Source: Gemmatimonadota bacterium
Lineage (GTDB): Bacteria; Gemmatimonadota; Gemmatimonadetes; Longimicrobiales; Gaopeijiaceae
Reading direction: 5' to 3'
Length of the DNA: 35,739 bases
Assembly (NCBI GenBank): GCA_022561145.1
Contig: JADFRS010000020.1
Location: 1-35,739 of the forward strand
Shown here: positions 23,469-30,869 of the stretch, in pieces
Layout of the letters: every line of letters starts with the position of its first letter
Position numbering within the stretch: position 1 is the stretch's first letter
Translations under genes and position numbers: made by a program
Notes under the pieces: generated by a model
Databases searched by the model: none
What the model was told of the DNA's origin: nothing
What the model saw: the letters and a program-made list of their open reading frames with translations, nothing else

Positions 23469-24779
23469 TCAGAGGAACCCGAGGCGCCCCGGTGAGAGAA
23501 CTCCGGCGGGATCGAACTCCCGCTTCAGAGTCTTCATCAAGGGTGCCGCAGGGCCCACATCTCCCCATGCGCCCACCGCGCTCACCAGTTCGCACGGCCC
23601 TCGAGAAAGCGTCAAGCTGCCGCCTTCTGCCTCGAGACCGCCCCGCACCCGCTCGATAACCTCGGCTGCTCGGTCGATCCACCCCTCTCCCCGCGCCATC
23701 CTCGACATGATCACACGAAGAATGCCATTCTGCACGTGCGCGGCCAGCCGAGTGCCCCAACCTTCATCGGGATCGGCAAGGTCCCGGAGCGTGCACGCAT
23801 ACTGGCGCAACGCCTCGAGCTGCGAAGGAAGCAGGCTCAAACGTACCACCAGTTCAGCGCCGCTTTCCAGAGCCTCGACGTTACGAAACAAGTCGGCCGA
23901 GGCCCTGCCATCCATCTGCCGAAAGGCCGAAGCACCGGCGGTGTCAGTCACGATCCGACAAATCTCGTCCGTCGCCTCGGGGGCTTCGAGAATCCGTACC
24001 GCGAGGAGCGATACAGGGCCACCCGACCGTTCACGCTCGCCCGGTAGCAACATCTCGAGCGCGGCGAGCGGGGCCGGAGCCGTGGCGATCGCACGGGCCA
24101 GCGCCACCAGCTCGGCGGCCTCACCGCGAAAGAGGACAGTGCGATCGGCAGGCGGCTGCGGGTGGAGCCGAGTGGTGATCGAGGTCAGAACGCCCAGCGT
24201 TCCCCAGCTCCCGATGGTCAACTTGAGCACGTCGAAGCCCGCCACGTTCTTGACCACCCTGCCCCCGAGTTCGAGCACCCGTCCGTCCCCGGTGACCAAA
24301 CTCACGCCCAGTACGTGGTCCTTCGGCGATCCGTGGTGGTATGCGAGCGGCCCTGAAGAGGCGGTCGACACGGTAGCAGCCAGCGTTCCCTTACGAGGAC
24401 CTGGCGGGTCGAGCGGCAGCCATTGTCCATGCTCGCCGCACCGGCGCGCCAACAGATCCAGTCCGATGCCACCCTCGGCGGTCACGGTGAGGTCGCCGGG
24501 CTCGTAGAGCGTAATCCGGTCCATGCGCATGGTGCTCAGCACGACGTCCACGGCGCCCGGGGGCTGGCCGCCGTGCAGCCACGTACCTTTGCCGGCCGGC
24601 ACGACGGTCCATCCCTCCTGCGTGGCCAGGCGCATGACTTCAGCGACTTCCGACTCCGACTCCGGAAACACCACGGCCTGCGGCACCCGGTCGCAGACCG
24701 CCCATTGCTCGGCCCGGAACCCCTCGACGACCTGCCCCTCTGGTAGGCGTCGACTCAGTACCGCCGCCAAAGCGTTCAT
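23469..24779 (-). CDS. glcE: glycolate oxidase FAD-binding subunit GlcE
   Basis: 436 residues from ATG 24779, which overlaps the glcD stop as ATGA, a sign of coupled translation. The ORF track's longer start at 24941 lies inside glcD and is rejected. The FAD-binding PCMH fold is shown by VVPAGKGTWLHGGQPPGAVD, RMDRITLYEPGDLTVTAEGG and LVTGDGRVLELGGRVVKNVAGFD. A smaller C-terminal domain ends with DPAGVLSPGRLGFL. GlcE is the second flavin subunit needed with GlcD and GlcF for membrane-linked glycolate oxidation to glyoxylate. Confidence 0.92.
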   Translation of the reverse strand: MNALAAVLSRRLPEGQVVEGFRAEQWAVCDRVPQAVVFPESESEVAEVMRLATQEGWTVVPAGKGTWLHGGQPPGAVDVVLSTMRMDRITLYEPGDLTVTAEGGIGLDLLARRCGEHGQWLPLDPPGPRKGTLAATVSTASSGPLAYHHGSPKDHVLGVSLVTGDGRVLELGGRVVKNVAGFDVLKLTIGSWGTLGVLTSITTRLHPQPPADRTVLFRGEAAELVALARAIATAPAPLAALEMLLPGERERSGGPVSLLAVRILEAPEATDEICRIVTDTAGASAFRQMDGRASADLFRNVEALESGAELVVRLSLLPSQLEALRQYACTLRDLADPDEGWGTRLAAHVQNGILRVIMSRMARGEGWIDRAAEVIERVRGGLEAEGGSLTLSRGPCELVSAVGAWGDVGPAAPLMKTLKREFDPAGVLSPGRLGFL

Positions 24780-26164
24780 GGCAGGACCTTGCCGGGGTTC
24801 ATTCCACCCCAGGGATCGAACGCCTTCTTGGTCGCTCTCATCACCTCGAGCACGTCGCGTGAGTGGACCATCCTCATATAGCCCCGCTTGTCCAGGCCGA
24901 CCCCGTGCTCCCCCGTGATGGTCCCACCCGCCTCGACGCACACGGCCATGATCTCACGCGACGCTTGCTCGACCCGGGCGAGCTCATCCGCATCCGAACG
25001 ATCGAAGAGAATGTTCGGATGGAGGTTTCCGTCCCCCGCGTGAAAGACGTTCGCCAACCTGAGACCGTAGCGGTGGCCGATCTCAGTGATGGCACGCAGC
25101 ACCTCCGGAAGGCGCGTCCTCGGCACGGTGGCATCTTGCACCAGGAGATCGGGCGCGACGCGGCCAAAAGCGCCGAAGGCCTTCTTGCGCCCCTGCCATA
25201 GGGCGAGCCGCTCCTCTTCGCTGCGGGCTCGCCTCACCTCCCGAGCTCCCTTCTCCCAACAGCATCGCTCAGCCTCTTCGGCCTCGAAGTCCAACCCCGC
25301 CTCGATCCCGTCGAACTCGATCACCAGAGCCGCCTCGACATCCACCGGATAGCCCGCGGCGAAGATGCTCGCCTCCACTGCCTGAATCGTCTCCCGGTCG
25401 ATGATTTCGAGTGCGGCAGGCAGAAGCCCACGAGCCACGATCGCAGAGACCGCTTCCCCGGCATCCTCGAGCTGGTCGAACATGGCCAGGAGCGTCCGCG
25501 TTGCCTGGGGGATCGGAAGCAGTCTCACCTCGATTTCGGTGGCGATGCCGAAACATCCCTCCGAGCCGATGAACACACCCGTCAGGTCGTAGCCGGCCGA
25601 GTCCCGGCCGAGTCCGCCCAATCGAAGCACTTCTCCATCGTAGAGAACCACCGTGAGGCCAGTCACATATCTGGACGTAACCCCGTACTTCAGGCAGTGG
25701 GGACCGCCGGCATTCTCGGCCACATTCCCGCCGATGGTGCATGCGCTCTGCGACGACGGATCAGGCGCGTAATAGAGACCGTGAGGCCTCGCGGCCACGG
25801 TGAGATCGGCGTTGATCACACCTGGTTGCAGCAGGGCGAGCCGGTTTTCGGGATCGACGTGGACGATCCTGTTCATGCGGGGCGTCGCGACGATAACCGC
25901 ATCCGGACCCGCGAGCGCGCCACCCGAGAGCCCCGTTCCGGCGCCCCGGGGAACCACGGGCACCTCCGCATGAGCCAGACACGCCATCACCTGCGATACG
26001 TCATCCGTATCCGCTGGAAGGACCACAGCGCCCGGCGGTCGCCGATATGCGGTGAGGCCATCGGATTCGTACGCAAGGAGCCTGACAGGGTCCGTGATGA
26101 CCCACTGCTCACCGACGATGGCTTGCAGGTCGGCCGTCACCTCGGAGGTTAGCGCCGCCGACAC
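24776..26164 (-). CDS. glcD: glycolate oxidase subunit GlcD (FAD-linked oxidase)
   Basis: 462 residues starting at GTG 26164, 3 bases after the MBL gene's stop. The PCMH FAD domain is clear (VVPRGAGTGLSGGALAG, GGNVAENAGGPHCLKYGVT, GSEGCFGIATEIEVRLLP). The C-terminal catalytic domain has FHAGDGNLHPNILFD and TGEHGVGLDKRGYM, with the histidines expected for 2-hydroxyacid binding. It oxidises glycolate, and possibly D-lactate in related enzymes, in a complex with GlcE and GlcF. The complete DEF set makes glycolate the best substrate call. The neighbouring MBL hydrolase is co-transcribed upstream. Confidence 0.94.
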   Translation of the reverse strand: MSAALTSEVTADLQAIVGEQWVITDPVRLLAYESDGLTAYRRPPGAVVLPADTDDVSQVMACLAHAEVPVVPRGAGTGLSGGALAGPDAVIVATPRMNRIVHVDPENRLALLQPGVINADLTVAARPHGLYYAPDPSSQSACTIGGNVAENAGGPHCLKYGVTSRYVTGLTVVLYDGEVLRLGGLGRDSAGYDLTGVFIGSEGCFGIATEIEVRLLPIPQATRTLLAMFDQLEDAGEAVSAIVARGLLPAALEIIDRETIQAVEASIFAAGYPVDVEAALVIEFDGIEAGLDFEAEEAERCCWEKGAREVRRARSEEERLALWQGRKKAFGAFGRVAPDLLVQDATVPRTRLPEVLRAITEIGHRYGLRLANVFHAGDGNLHPNILFDRSDADELARVEQASREIMAVCVEAGGTITGEHGVGLDKRGYMRMVHSRDVLEVMRATKKAFDPWGGMNPGKVLP

Positions 26165-26167
26165 GGC

Positions 26168-26899
26168 TCAACTCTGGGAGACGTGGTGCATGAGCGCCTC
26201 GACGCTATCGAGCACCGCCCCTCTCAGACCGTCGGGGATCATGTCGCCATATACGGACCCGAGAATCTCTGCGGGAGTGGCATCCGGCCGTGACGAGACG
26301 ATTCGCTCGACTTGGCTGATGCGCCCGTGCCGGTGTGCCTCGTAGGCGTCCAACGTCCCGGGCACATCCTCGATCGACGGCCCATGCGTCGGGTACATGA
26401 CGTCGGGAGCGAGGTCGCGCAGCCGTGCCAGTGACGTCAGGTAATCCGCCACGCAGCCAGGATACTCGCCGACCCAGGTCGTGTCACCCTCTCCCAGAAC
26501 CAAATCCCCCGGGAACACGGCGCGGGCGTCCGGCCAATGGAACGACAGGTGGGGCTTGCTGTGCCCAGGCGTCTCGATGGCGACCAGGACTCCGTGATCC
26601 GTCTCGACTGCGTCGCCGTCCGCCAACACGCTACCGGTGCCGTACATTACACCCAGCACGGGCGCCCCGAGCGCCGAGGCCACCGCTTCGGCTGCACCGG
26701 CATGGTCCGGATGGCCGTGGGTGAGAAGAACCATAGCTCGCTGCGCCCCCTGGGCTTCACGCACGACGGCCCGCACGTGGTGCTCCACGTCCGGGCCTGG
26801 ATCGATGATCGCGACGACACGCGAGCCTACCAAGTAGGTGCGCGTCCCATCCAAGGTGAAAGGACCACGATTGCCAGCGTTGATGCACCGCGGTTCCAC
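26168..26899 (-). CDS. MBL-fold metallo-hydrolase (LACTB2/glyoxalase II-like)
   Basis: 243 residues starting at GTG 26899. The metallo-beta-lactamase metal site is complete: LTHGHPDHAGAAEA (HxHxDH), the next His in ETPGHSKPHLSFHW, the bridging Asp in VFPGDLVLGEG and a final His in YPTHGPSIED. The layout resembles LACTB2-type hydrolases with a C-terminal winged-helix-like tail (DATPAEILGSVYGDMIPDGL). The substrate is unknown; a thioester or small ester is possible. It heads the glc operon with only 3 bases to glcD, and 16 bases separate it from the end of the GAF gene upstream. Confidence 0.88.
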   Translation of the reverse strand: MEPRCINAGNRGPFTLDGTRTYLVGSRVVAIIDPGPDVEHHVRAVVREAQGAQRAMVLLTHGHPDHAGAAEAVASALGAPVLGVMYGTGSVLADGDAVETDHGVLVAIETPGHSKPHLSFHWPDARAVFPGDLVLGEGDTTWVGEYPGCVADYLTSLARLRDLAPDVMYPTHGPSIEDVPGTLDAYEAHRHGRISQVERIVSSRPDATPAEILGSVYGDMIPDGLRGAVLDSVEALMHHVSQS

Positions 26900-26915
26900 T
26901 TCTTTTCAGGCTTGG

Positions 26916-27386
26916 TTAGCGGTCCTCTGCGGCGAGCTGCTCTGCCAGCTTGTCCGCCACCGCCTCGACGGCGTCGAGATCGCCCCGCTCAAACGCCGCT
27001 TCGACTCTGCTGTCGATGTCGATCTCACCGAAGATCTTGTCGCCGGCACGTATGAGCACCACCAGCTCGGACTTCACGTCGGGATCACAGGCCAAGTAAT
27101 TCTCGACCTTCGTGACGTCATCGATGTTCTGGTTGGCGCCCTGCTCCACGGCAGTACCGCACACCCCCGTCCCTACCGGGATCTTCGAGTGCTCCGTCGG
27201 CGCGCCGACGTAGTTGTGCAGCCAAAGTTCGTTTTCTTCGGTATTGAGCAAGTACACACCCACCCAGTCGAATCGCTCATCCGAACTAGAGATCGTTTTG
27301 ACCGCGTACCTCAAAAGGGCGTCGGAGAGATGTCCCTCGTCCCTCAGGTCTTGGATTTCCTTAACTACTTCACTCGCCTCGAACAT
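26916..27386 (-). CDS. GAF-domain protein, free methionine-(R)-sulfoxide reductase-like
   Basis: 156 residues from ATG 27386, preceded by GAGG; the ORF-track start at 27470 lies in a structured leader. The single GAF domain has WVGVYLLNTEENELWLHNYV, then IPVGTGVCGTAVEQGANQNI and NYLACDPDVKSELVVLI, ending FGEIDIDSR. Those cysteines (about C76 and C100) align by motif with Cys94 and the catalytic Cys118 of E. coli fRMsr. The third E. coli Cys (Cys84) has no counterpart: the segment reads EHSKIP. It would repair free oxidised methionine using a thiol donor. It could instead be a redox-sensing GAF protein. It follows the M42 peptidase gene. Confidence 0.72.
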   Translation of the reverse strand: MFEASEVVKEIQDLRDEGHLSDALLRYAVKTISSSDERFDWVGVYLLNTEENELWLHNYVGAPTEHSKIPVGTGVCGTAVEQGANQNIDDVTKVENYLACDPDVKSELVVLIRAGDKIFGEIDIDSRVEAAFERGDLDAVEAVADKLAEQLAAEDR

Positions 27387-27431
27387 GTGCCTCGTTCCGG
27401 TTACTCGTCGTGGGCTGCGGATCCCGGGGAT

Positions 27432-27499
27432 TCCAGGGAATTCCTGGACCGAGAAGGGTAGACACGCCATCTGACAGGGTCAAGCCTTCTCGGCGTGTC
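27432..27499 (-). other. overlapping inverted repeats in the leader of the GAF gene
   Basis: In the 123-base gap between the M42 stop (27510) and the GAF start (27386), two stems interleave. GACACGCC/GGCGTGTC pairs 27492-27499 with 27461-27468, and GAGAAGG/CCTTCTC pairs 27485-27491 with 27451-27457. The order A-B-A'-B' allows either hairpin, or a pseudoknot, but not two nested stems. A third hairpin, TCCAGG GAATT CCTGGA (27432-27448), lies closer to the start. Seen directly; folding and a regulatory role are inferred. Confidence 0.5.
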
Positions 27500-27509
27500 C
27501 TGGGGTGAT

Positions 27510-28580
27510 TCACCTCGGTGTGAAATCGGTCTCGACGTCCAGGCTTCGAACGAAGGCGGCGAGAAGGTGCGCCGCGGCTTTCAGGTCTGCGGTGCTCACC
27601 ACTTCGTTCGGAGAGTGCATGTAGCGGTTGGGGACGGAAACGAGACCCGTCGGCACGCCGGCCCGGGTGAGGAAGATGGAATCCGCGTCGGTCCTGGTGG
27701 CCCTCGGAGCAGCCTGGATGCTGTGCGGGATTCCCTCTGCCTCTGCGACCTCCGCCAAGCGCTCGAAGACGATGGGGTGCACCGACGAGCCGCGAGTGAG
27801 CACCGGGCCACCGCCAACCTTGTGATCGCCCAACTCCTTTTTCTCGATGTCGGGAATGTCGGTGCTGAAGGTCACGTCGACCACCACCGCGACGTCGGGT
27901 TCGAGCGCATAGGCGCTGCTGCGAGCTCCACCACCCGAGCCACCACCGATCTCTTCCTGCACCGTAGCCACGGCAATCGTAGCGGCAGCGGCCGGCTCGG
28001 TCGAAAGCAGACGCGCCGCCTCCAGTACCACAAGGGCACCGATCCGGTTGTCGACCGCGCGGCTCGCGACCAAATCGCCCGCGAGCTTGACCAGATCGGC
28101 GGCGATGATCATCGGATCGCCGACGCGGATCCCCATCGAGACGACCTCGTCTTTGTCCTTCGCACCGACGTCCACCCAAAGGTCGCGGGTCTCCGCGGCA
28201 CGCTTGCGGTCTTCTTCCCTGATCAGATGGATGGCCTTCTTGCCGATGATACCGGTGCGATCCCCGTCCTTTCCGAGGATCGTCACACGCTGCCCAACCA
28301 GAACCTGGGGGTCCCAGCCGCCGATCTCATCGATGAACAGAAAGCCCTCATCATCGATGTGGGTGATCTGGAGTCCGATCTCGTCGATGTGCCCGGCAAG
28401 CATCACACGTGGCTTGCCCGCCGGGTTCACCACCGCGATGGAGTTGCCTGCAACGTCCGTGTGGACTTCGTCGGCGAACCCCGCGGCTTCTTCCCGCCAG
28501 ACTCTCGCCGCCCGCACCTCGAACCCTGAGGGCCCGGGGGCGTCGAGAAGTCTCTCTAGGAAGCCCTCACGGGCCGTCAT
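27510..28580 (-). CDS. M42 family metallo-aminopeptidase
   Basis: 356 residues. Metal and catalytic residues of M42 (TET/glutamyl aminopeptidase/endoglucanase M) are visible: HID in MLAGHIDEIGLQ, D in SRAVDNRIGALVVLEA, the catalytic EE in VQEEIGGGSGGGA, D in VVVDVTFSTD and the last His in NRYMHSPNEVV. Such enzymes form large tetrahedral cytoplasmic complexes that trim peptides. The ATG at 28580 overlaps the FxsA stop by four bases (ATGA), so the pair is translationally coupled. Downstream lies the structured leader of the GAF gene. Confidence 0.93.
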   Translation of the reverse strand: MTAREGFLERLLDAPGPSGFEVRAARVWREEAAGFADEVHTDVAGNSIAVVNPAGKPRVMLAGHIDEIGLQITHIDDEGFLFIDEIGGWDPQVLVGQRVTILGKDGDRTGIIGKKAIHLIREEDRKRAAETRDLWVDVGAKDKDEVVSMGIRVGDPMIIAADLVKLAGDLVASRAVDNRIGALVVLEAARLLSTEPAAAATIAVATVQEEIGGGSGGGARSSAYALEPDVAVVVDVTFSTDIPDIEKKELGDHKVGGGPVLTRGSSVHPIVFERLAEVAEAEGIPHSIQAAPRATRTDADSIFLTRAGVPTGLVSVPNRYMHSPNEVVSTADLKAAAHLLAAFVRSLDVETDFTPR

Positions 28581-28990
28581 GGAAGGGTAGTGTCGATAAC
28601 AGTGACGCTCACGGCTCCCTCACGGATACGCTTCTCCAAGCGTGCGCGAATGCGCCTTTGAATCGCCCTGCGTGACACGGGAAGCAGGAGCGAGAAGCCC
28701 AAGATATCAGTCAGGATGCCAGGAGTCAGCAAGAGGGCACCACCCACCAGGATCGCCAAGCCGTCCATGATGGCCTGGGCGGGAAGACGGCCCTGGGCCA
28801 ACTCGGACTGGAGCGTCCACAGTGTCTTGAGTCCCTCGAGGCGAGCCAAGCCCGCTCCGACCACGCCCGTCGTAATCACGAGAGCGAGGGTGGGAAGCAA
28901 GCCTACGATCTGCCCCAACTGTATGAGCAGCACGAGCTCGAGGATGGGAACCACGATGAAGAGGAGCGCCAGTCGGCCAAAAAGATTCAT
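28577..28990 (-). CDS. fxsA: FxsA family membrane protein
   Basis: 137 residues. The N-terminus (LFGRLALLFIVVPILELVLL) and the following IGQIVG-like turn, TLALVITTGVVGAGLARLEG and GGALLLTPGILTDILGFSLL are the FxsA signature. Several membrane helices are followed by a basic cytoplasmic tail (RRAIQRRIRARLEKRIRE). The E. coli protein modulates exclusion of phage T7 by the F plasmid; its normal role is unknown. It is first of a minus-strand operon, divergent from ispH across an 81-base gap. Confidence 0.92.
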   Translation of the reverse strand: MNLFGRLALLFIVVPILELVLLIQLGQIVGLLPTLALVITTGVVGAGLARLEGLKTLWTLQSELAQGRLPAQAIMDGLAILVGGALLLTPGILTDILGFSLLLPVSRRAIQRRIRARLEKRIREGAVSVTVIDTTLP

Positions 28991-29071
28991 GGCGGCTCGT
29001 ACACCCCTCTACGGTCCTTCGGTCCCGGTCGCTTGCTCCGTCGACAGGTTTTGGTTTCCTTTGTTGAAGCC

Positions 29072-30307
29072 ATGGAACAGACCTACTTTCGACGGGGTTT
29101 CGGCCTGAAGGCCGAGGTGCGACCCGTCATCGACGCCGAATATCATTCGGCACTCGTACAGGAGATCCAAGCTGCTGGGTATACCCGGACCTATGGTGAT
29201 ATCACCGTCCGGCTCGCTGAGCAGTTTGGATTCTGTTACGGGGTGGACAGGGCCCTCGACTACGCCTACGAAACCCGGAAGCGTTTTCCCGACAAGCGGA
29301 TCTGCCTCGTCGGCGAAATCATCCACAACCCACACATCAACACACGCTTGCGGGACATGGGCATCGAGTTCCTCTACCCCGATGCCCAGGGTCACTTCGA
29401 TTTCAGCTCCATAGCACAGGACGACGTCGTACTCATCCCGGCGTTCGGGGTGAAGCTCGAAGATTTCCAGCGTTTGAGTGACATCGGCTGCGTGTTGGTG
29501 GACACCACGTGTGGCTCGGTGTTGCTCGTCTGGAAGAGGGTCGAGTCATATGCCAAGGACGGCTTCACCGCGGTCATTCATGGCAAGTACCTGCACGAAG
29601 AGTCCCGTGCCACGGCCTCGCAAGCCAATAAGCACCCCGGTGGCAAGTACATCATCGTCCGCGACATGGAGGAGGCCGGCCTACTCTGCGACTACATCGC
29701 AAAGCGCCCCGGACACCTGTCGGCCGAAGAGTTCATGGAGTGGTTCGCCGACCGAGCGACCCCTGGCTTCGACCCTGACTCGCACCTCAAGCGGATCGGC
29801 GTGGCCAACCAAACGACGATGCTGGCAAACGAGTCCCTGGCCATCGGCGAGCTCATCCGGGAGGCCATGGCCGAGGGGGAGGGCGAGGAATACGCGGAGC
29901 AGAACTTCCGCTCGTTCGACACCATTTGCTCGGCCACGCAGGAACGGCAGGACGCGGTGGTGAGCATGATGGAGAGCGGCCCGACGGACGTCATGATCGT
30001 AATCGGTGGTTATAACTCCTCCAACACGAACCACCTGGCTCACATGTGCCGCGACTATACGGCCACCTACCACATCGAGGACGCGGACTGCATCGATGTG
30101 GAGTCTGGCACGATCCGGCACAAGCCGGAACTCTCTGATCCTTCAGAGCGCGTGGACACGGGCTGGCTGCCGGAAGGCCCTCTACAGCTGGGGATCACGG
30201 CGGGGGCTTCAACGCCCAATAACAAGATCGGCGAGGCGCTCCTCCGGATCTTCGAGCTCCGAGGAATCGACCACACCGCAGTGGTTGCAGAACCCGAGTC
30301 GCCGTAG
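29072..30307 (+). CDS. ispH: 4-hydroxy-3-methylbut-2-enyl diphosphate reductase (long form)
   Basis: Last enzyme of the MEP isoprenoid pathway, producing IPP and DMAPP with a 4Fe-4S cluster. 411 residues from ATG 29072. Cluster cysteines are in QFGFCYGVDRAL, LVDTTCGSVLLVWKRV and FDTICSATQERQDAV; substrate-binding regions are VGEIIHNPHIN, HGKYLHEESRAT and IGGYNSSNTNHLA. The length and the extra N-terminal and internal sequence match the plant/cyanobacterial-type branch rather than the form of about 320 residues in E. coli. The ORF-track start at 29033 adds unlikely residues. It is a single-gene unit, convergent with the MarR gene; the stops are about 11 bases apart. Confidence 0.95.
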   Translation: MEQTYFRRGFGLKAEVRPVIDAEYHSALVQEIQAAGYTRTYGDITVRLAEQFGFCYGVDRALDYAYETRKRFPDKRICLVGEIIHNPHINTRLRDMGIEFLYPDAQGHFDFSSIAQDDVVLIPAFGVKLEDFQRLSDIGCVLVDTTCGSVLLVWKRVESYAKDGFTAVIHGKYLHEESRATASQANKHPGGKYIIVRDMEEAGLLCDYIAKRPGHLSAEEFMEWFADRATPGFDPDSHLKRIGVANQTTMLANESLAIGELIREAMAEGEGEEYAEQNFRSFDTICSATQERQDAVVSMMESGPTDVMIVIGGYNSSNTNHLAHMCRDYTATYHIEDADCIDVESGTIRHKPELSDPSERVDTGWLPEGPLQLGITAGASTPNNKIGEALLRIFELRGIDHTAVVAEPESP

Positions 30308-30318
30308 ACCCTCCCGGC

Positions 30319-30834
30319 CTATTCGTCGGGGTCGCCGACCGACTTGCCGAGCTTCTTGAGGAGACGCCTGAGGTGTTGCTGTTCGTTGGGCGTCAGCTCG
30401 TCCATCAGGCCGCGGAGGAACACGGCGTGTTTGGGAAAGCTGCCCTCGATCAACCGCCGCCCGTCGGGCGTCAACTTAGCCATGACAACGCGGCGATCTT
30501 CGTCTGAGCGGTCTCGGTAGACCAAGCCCTGCTCCTCGAGCCGGTCCATTACGAAGGTGACGTTCCCACCCGTTACCAACAGCTTATCGGCCAACTCTCC
30601 GAGCGCCAGCGGGCCCAGATGGTGAAGCGCTTCCAAGACGCCGAACTGGGGCAGGGTCAACCCGTATTCACCGACCCGCACAGACACCTCGCGGGAAAAG
30701 GTCAAATAACAGCGAGCGAGCGCGATCCACAGTCGGAGCGACACATCTTCCTCCTCGCTCCAGCTTCTCGCCGCGGGAGCATCGGTATCCGCTGCCAAGC
30801 TTGACGCCTGCTTCTTCATCGCCGTTTGCGCCAC
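30319..30834 (-). CDS. MarR family transcriptional regulator
   Basis: 171 residues, start GTG 30834 chosen because a strong ribosome-binding site (AAGGAGGAGG) lies about 8 bases upstream. The winged helix is clear: LTLPQFGVLEALHHLGPLAL, GELADKLLVTGGNVTFVMDR and the wing RDRSDEDRRVVMAKLTPDGR. The N-terminal 25 residues are a low-complexity tail. TGGNVTFVMDRLEE is the recognition-helix form seen in the MarR subgroup that includes stress and virulence regulators. It lies about 35 bases after lpdA in the same direction, so it may be co-transcribed with it. The ligand and targets are unknown. Confidence 0.93.
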   Translation of the reverse strand: MAQTAMKKQASSLAADTDAPAARSWSEEEDVSLRLWIALARCYLTFSREVSVRVGEYGLTLPQFGVLEALHHLGPLALGELADKLLVTGGNVTFVMDRLEEQGLVYRDRSDEDRRVVMAKLTPDGRRLIEGSFPKHAVFLRGLMDELTPNEQQHLRRLLKKLGKSVGDPDE

Positions 30835-30869
30835 AGGAACCCCTCCTCCTTACTGTTTCCGACGTTGGC

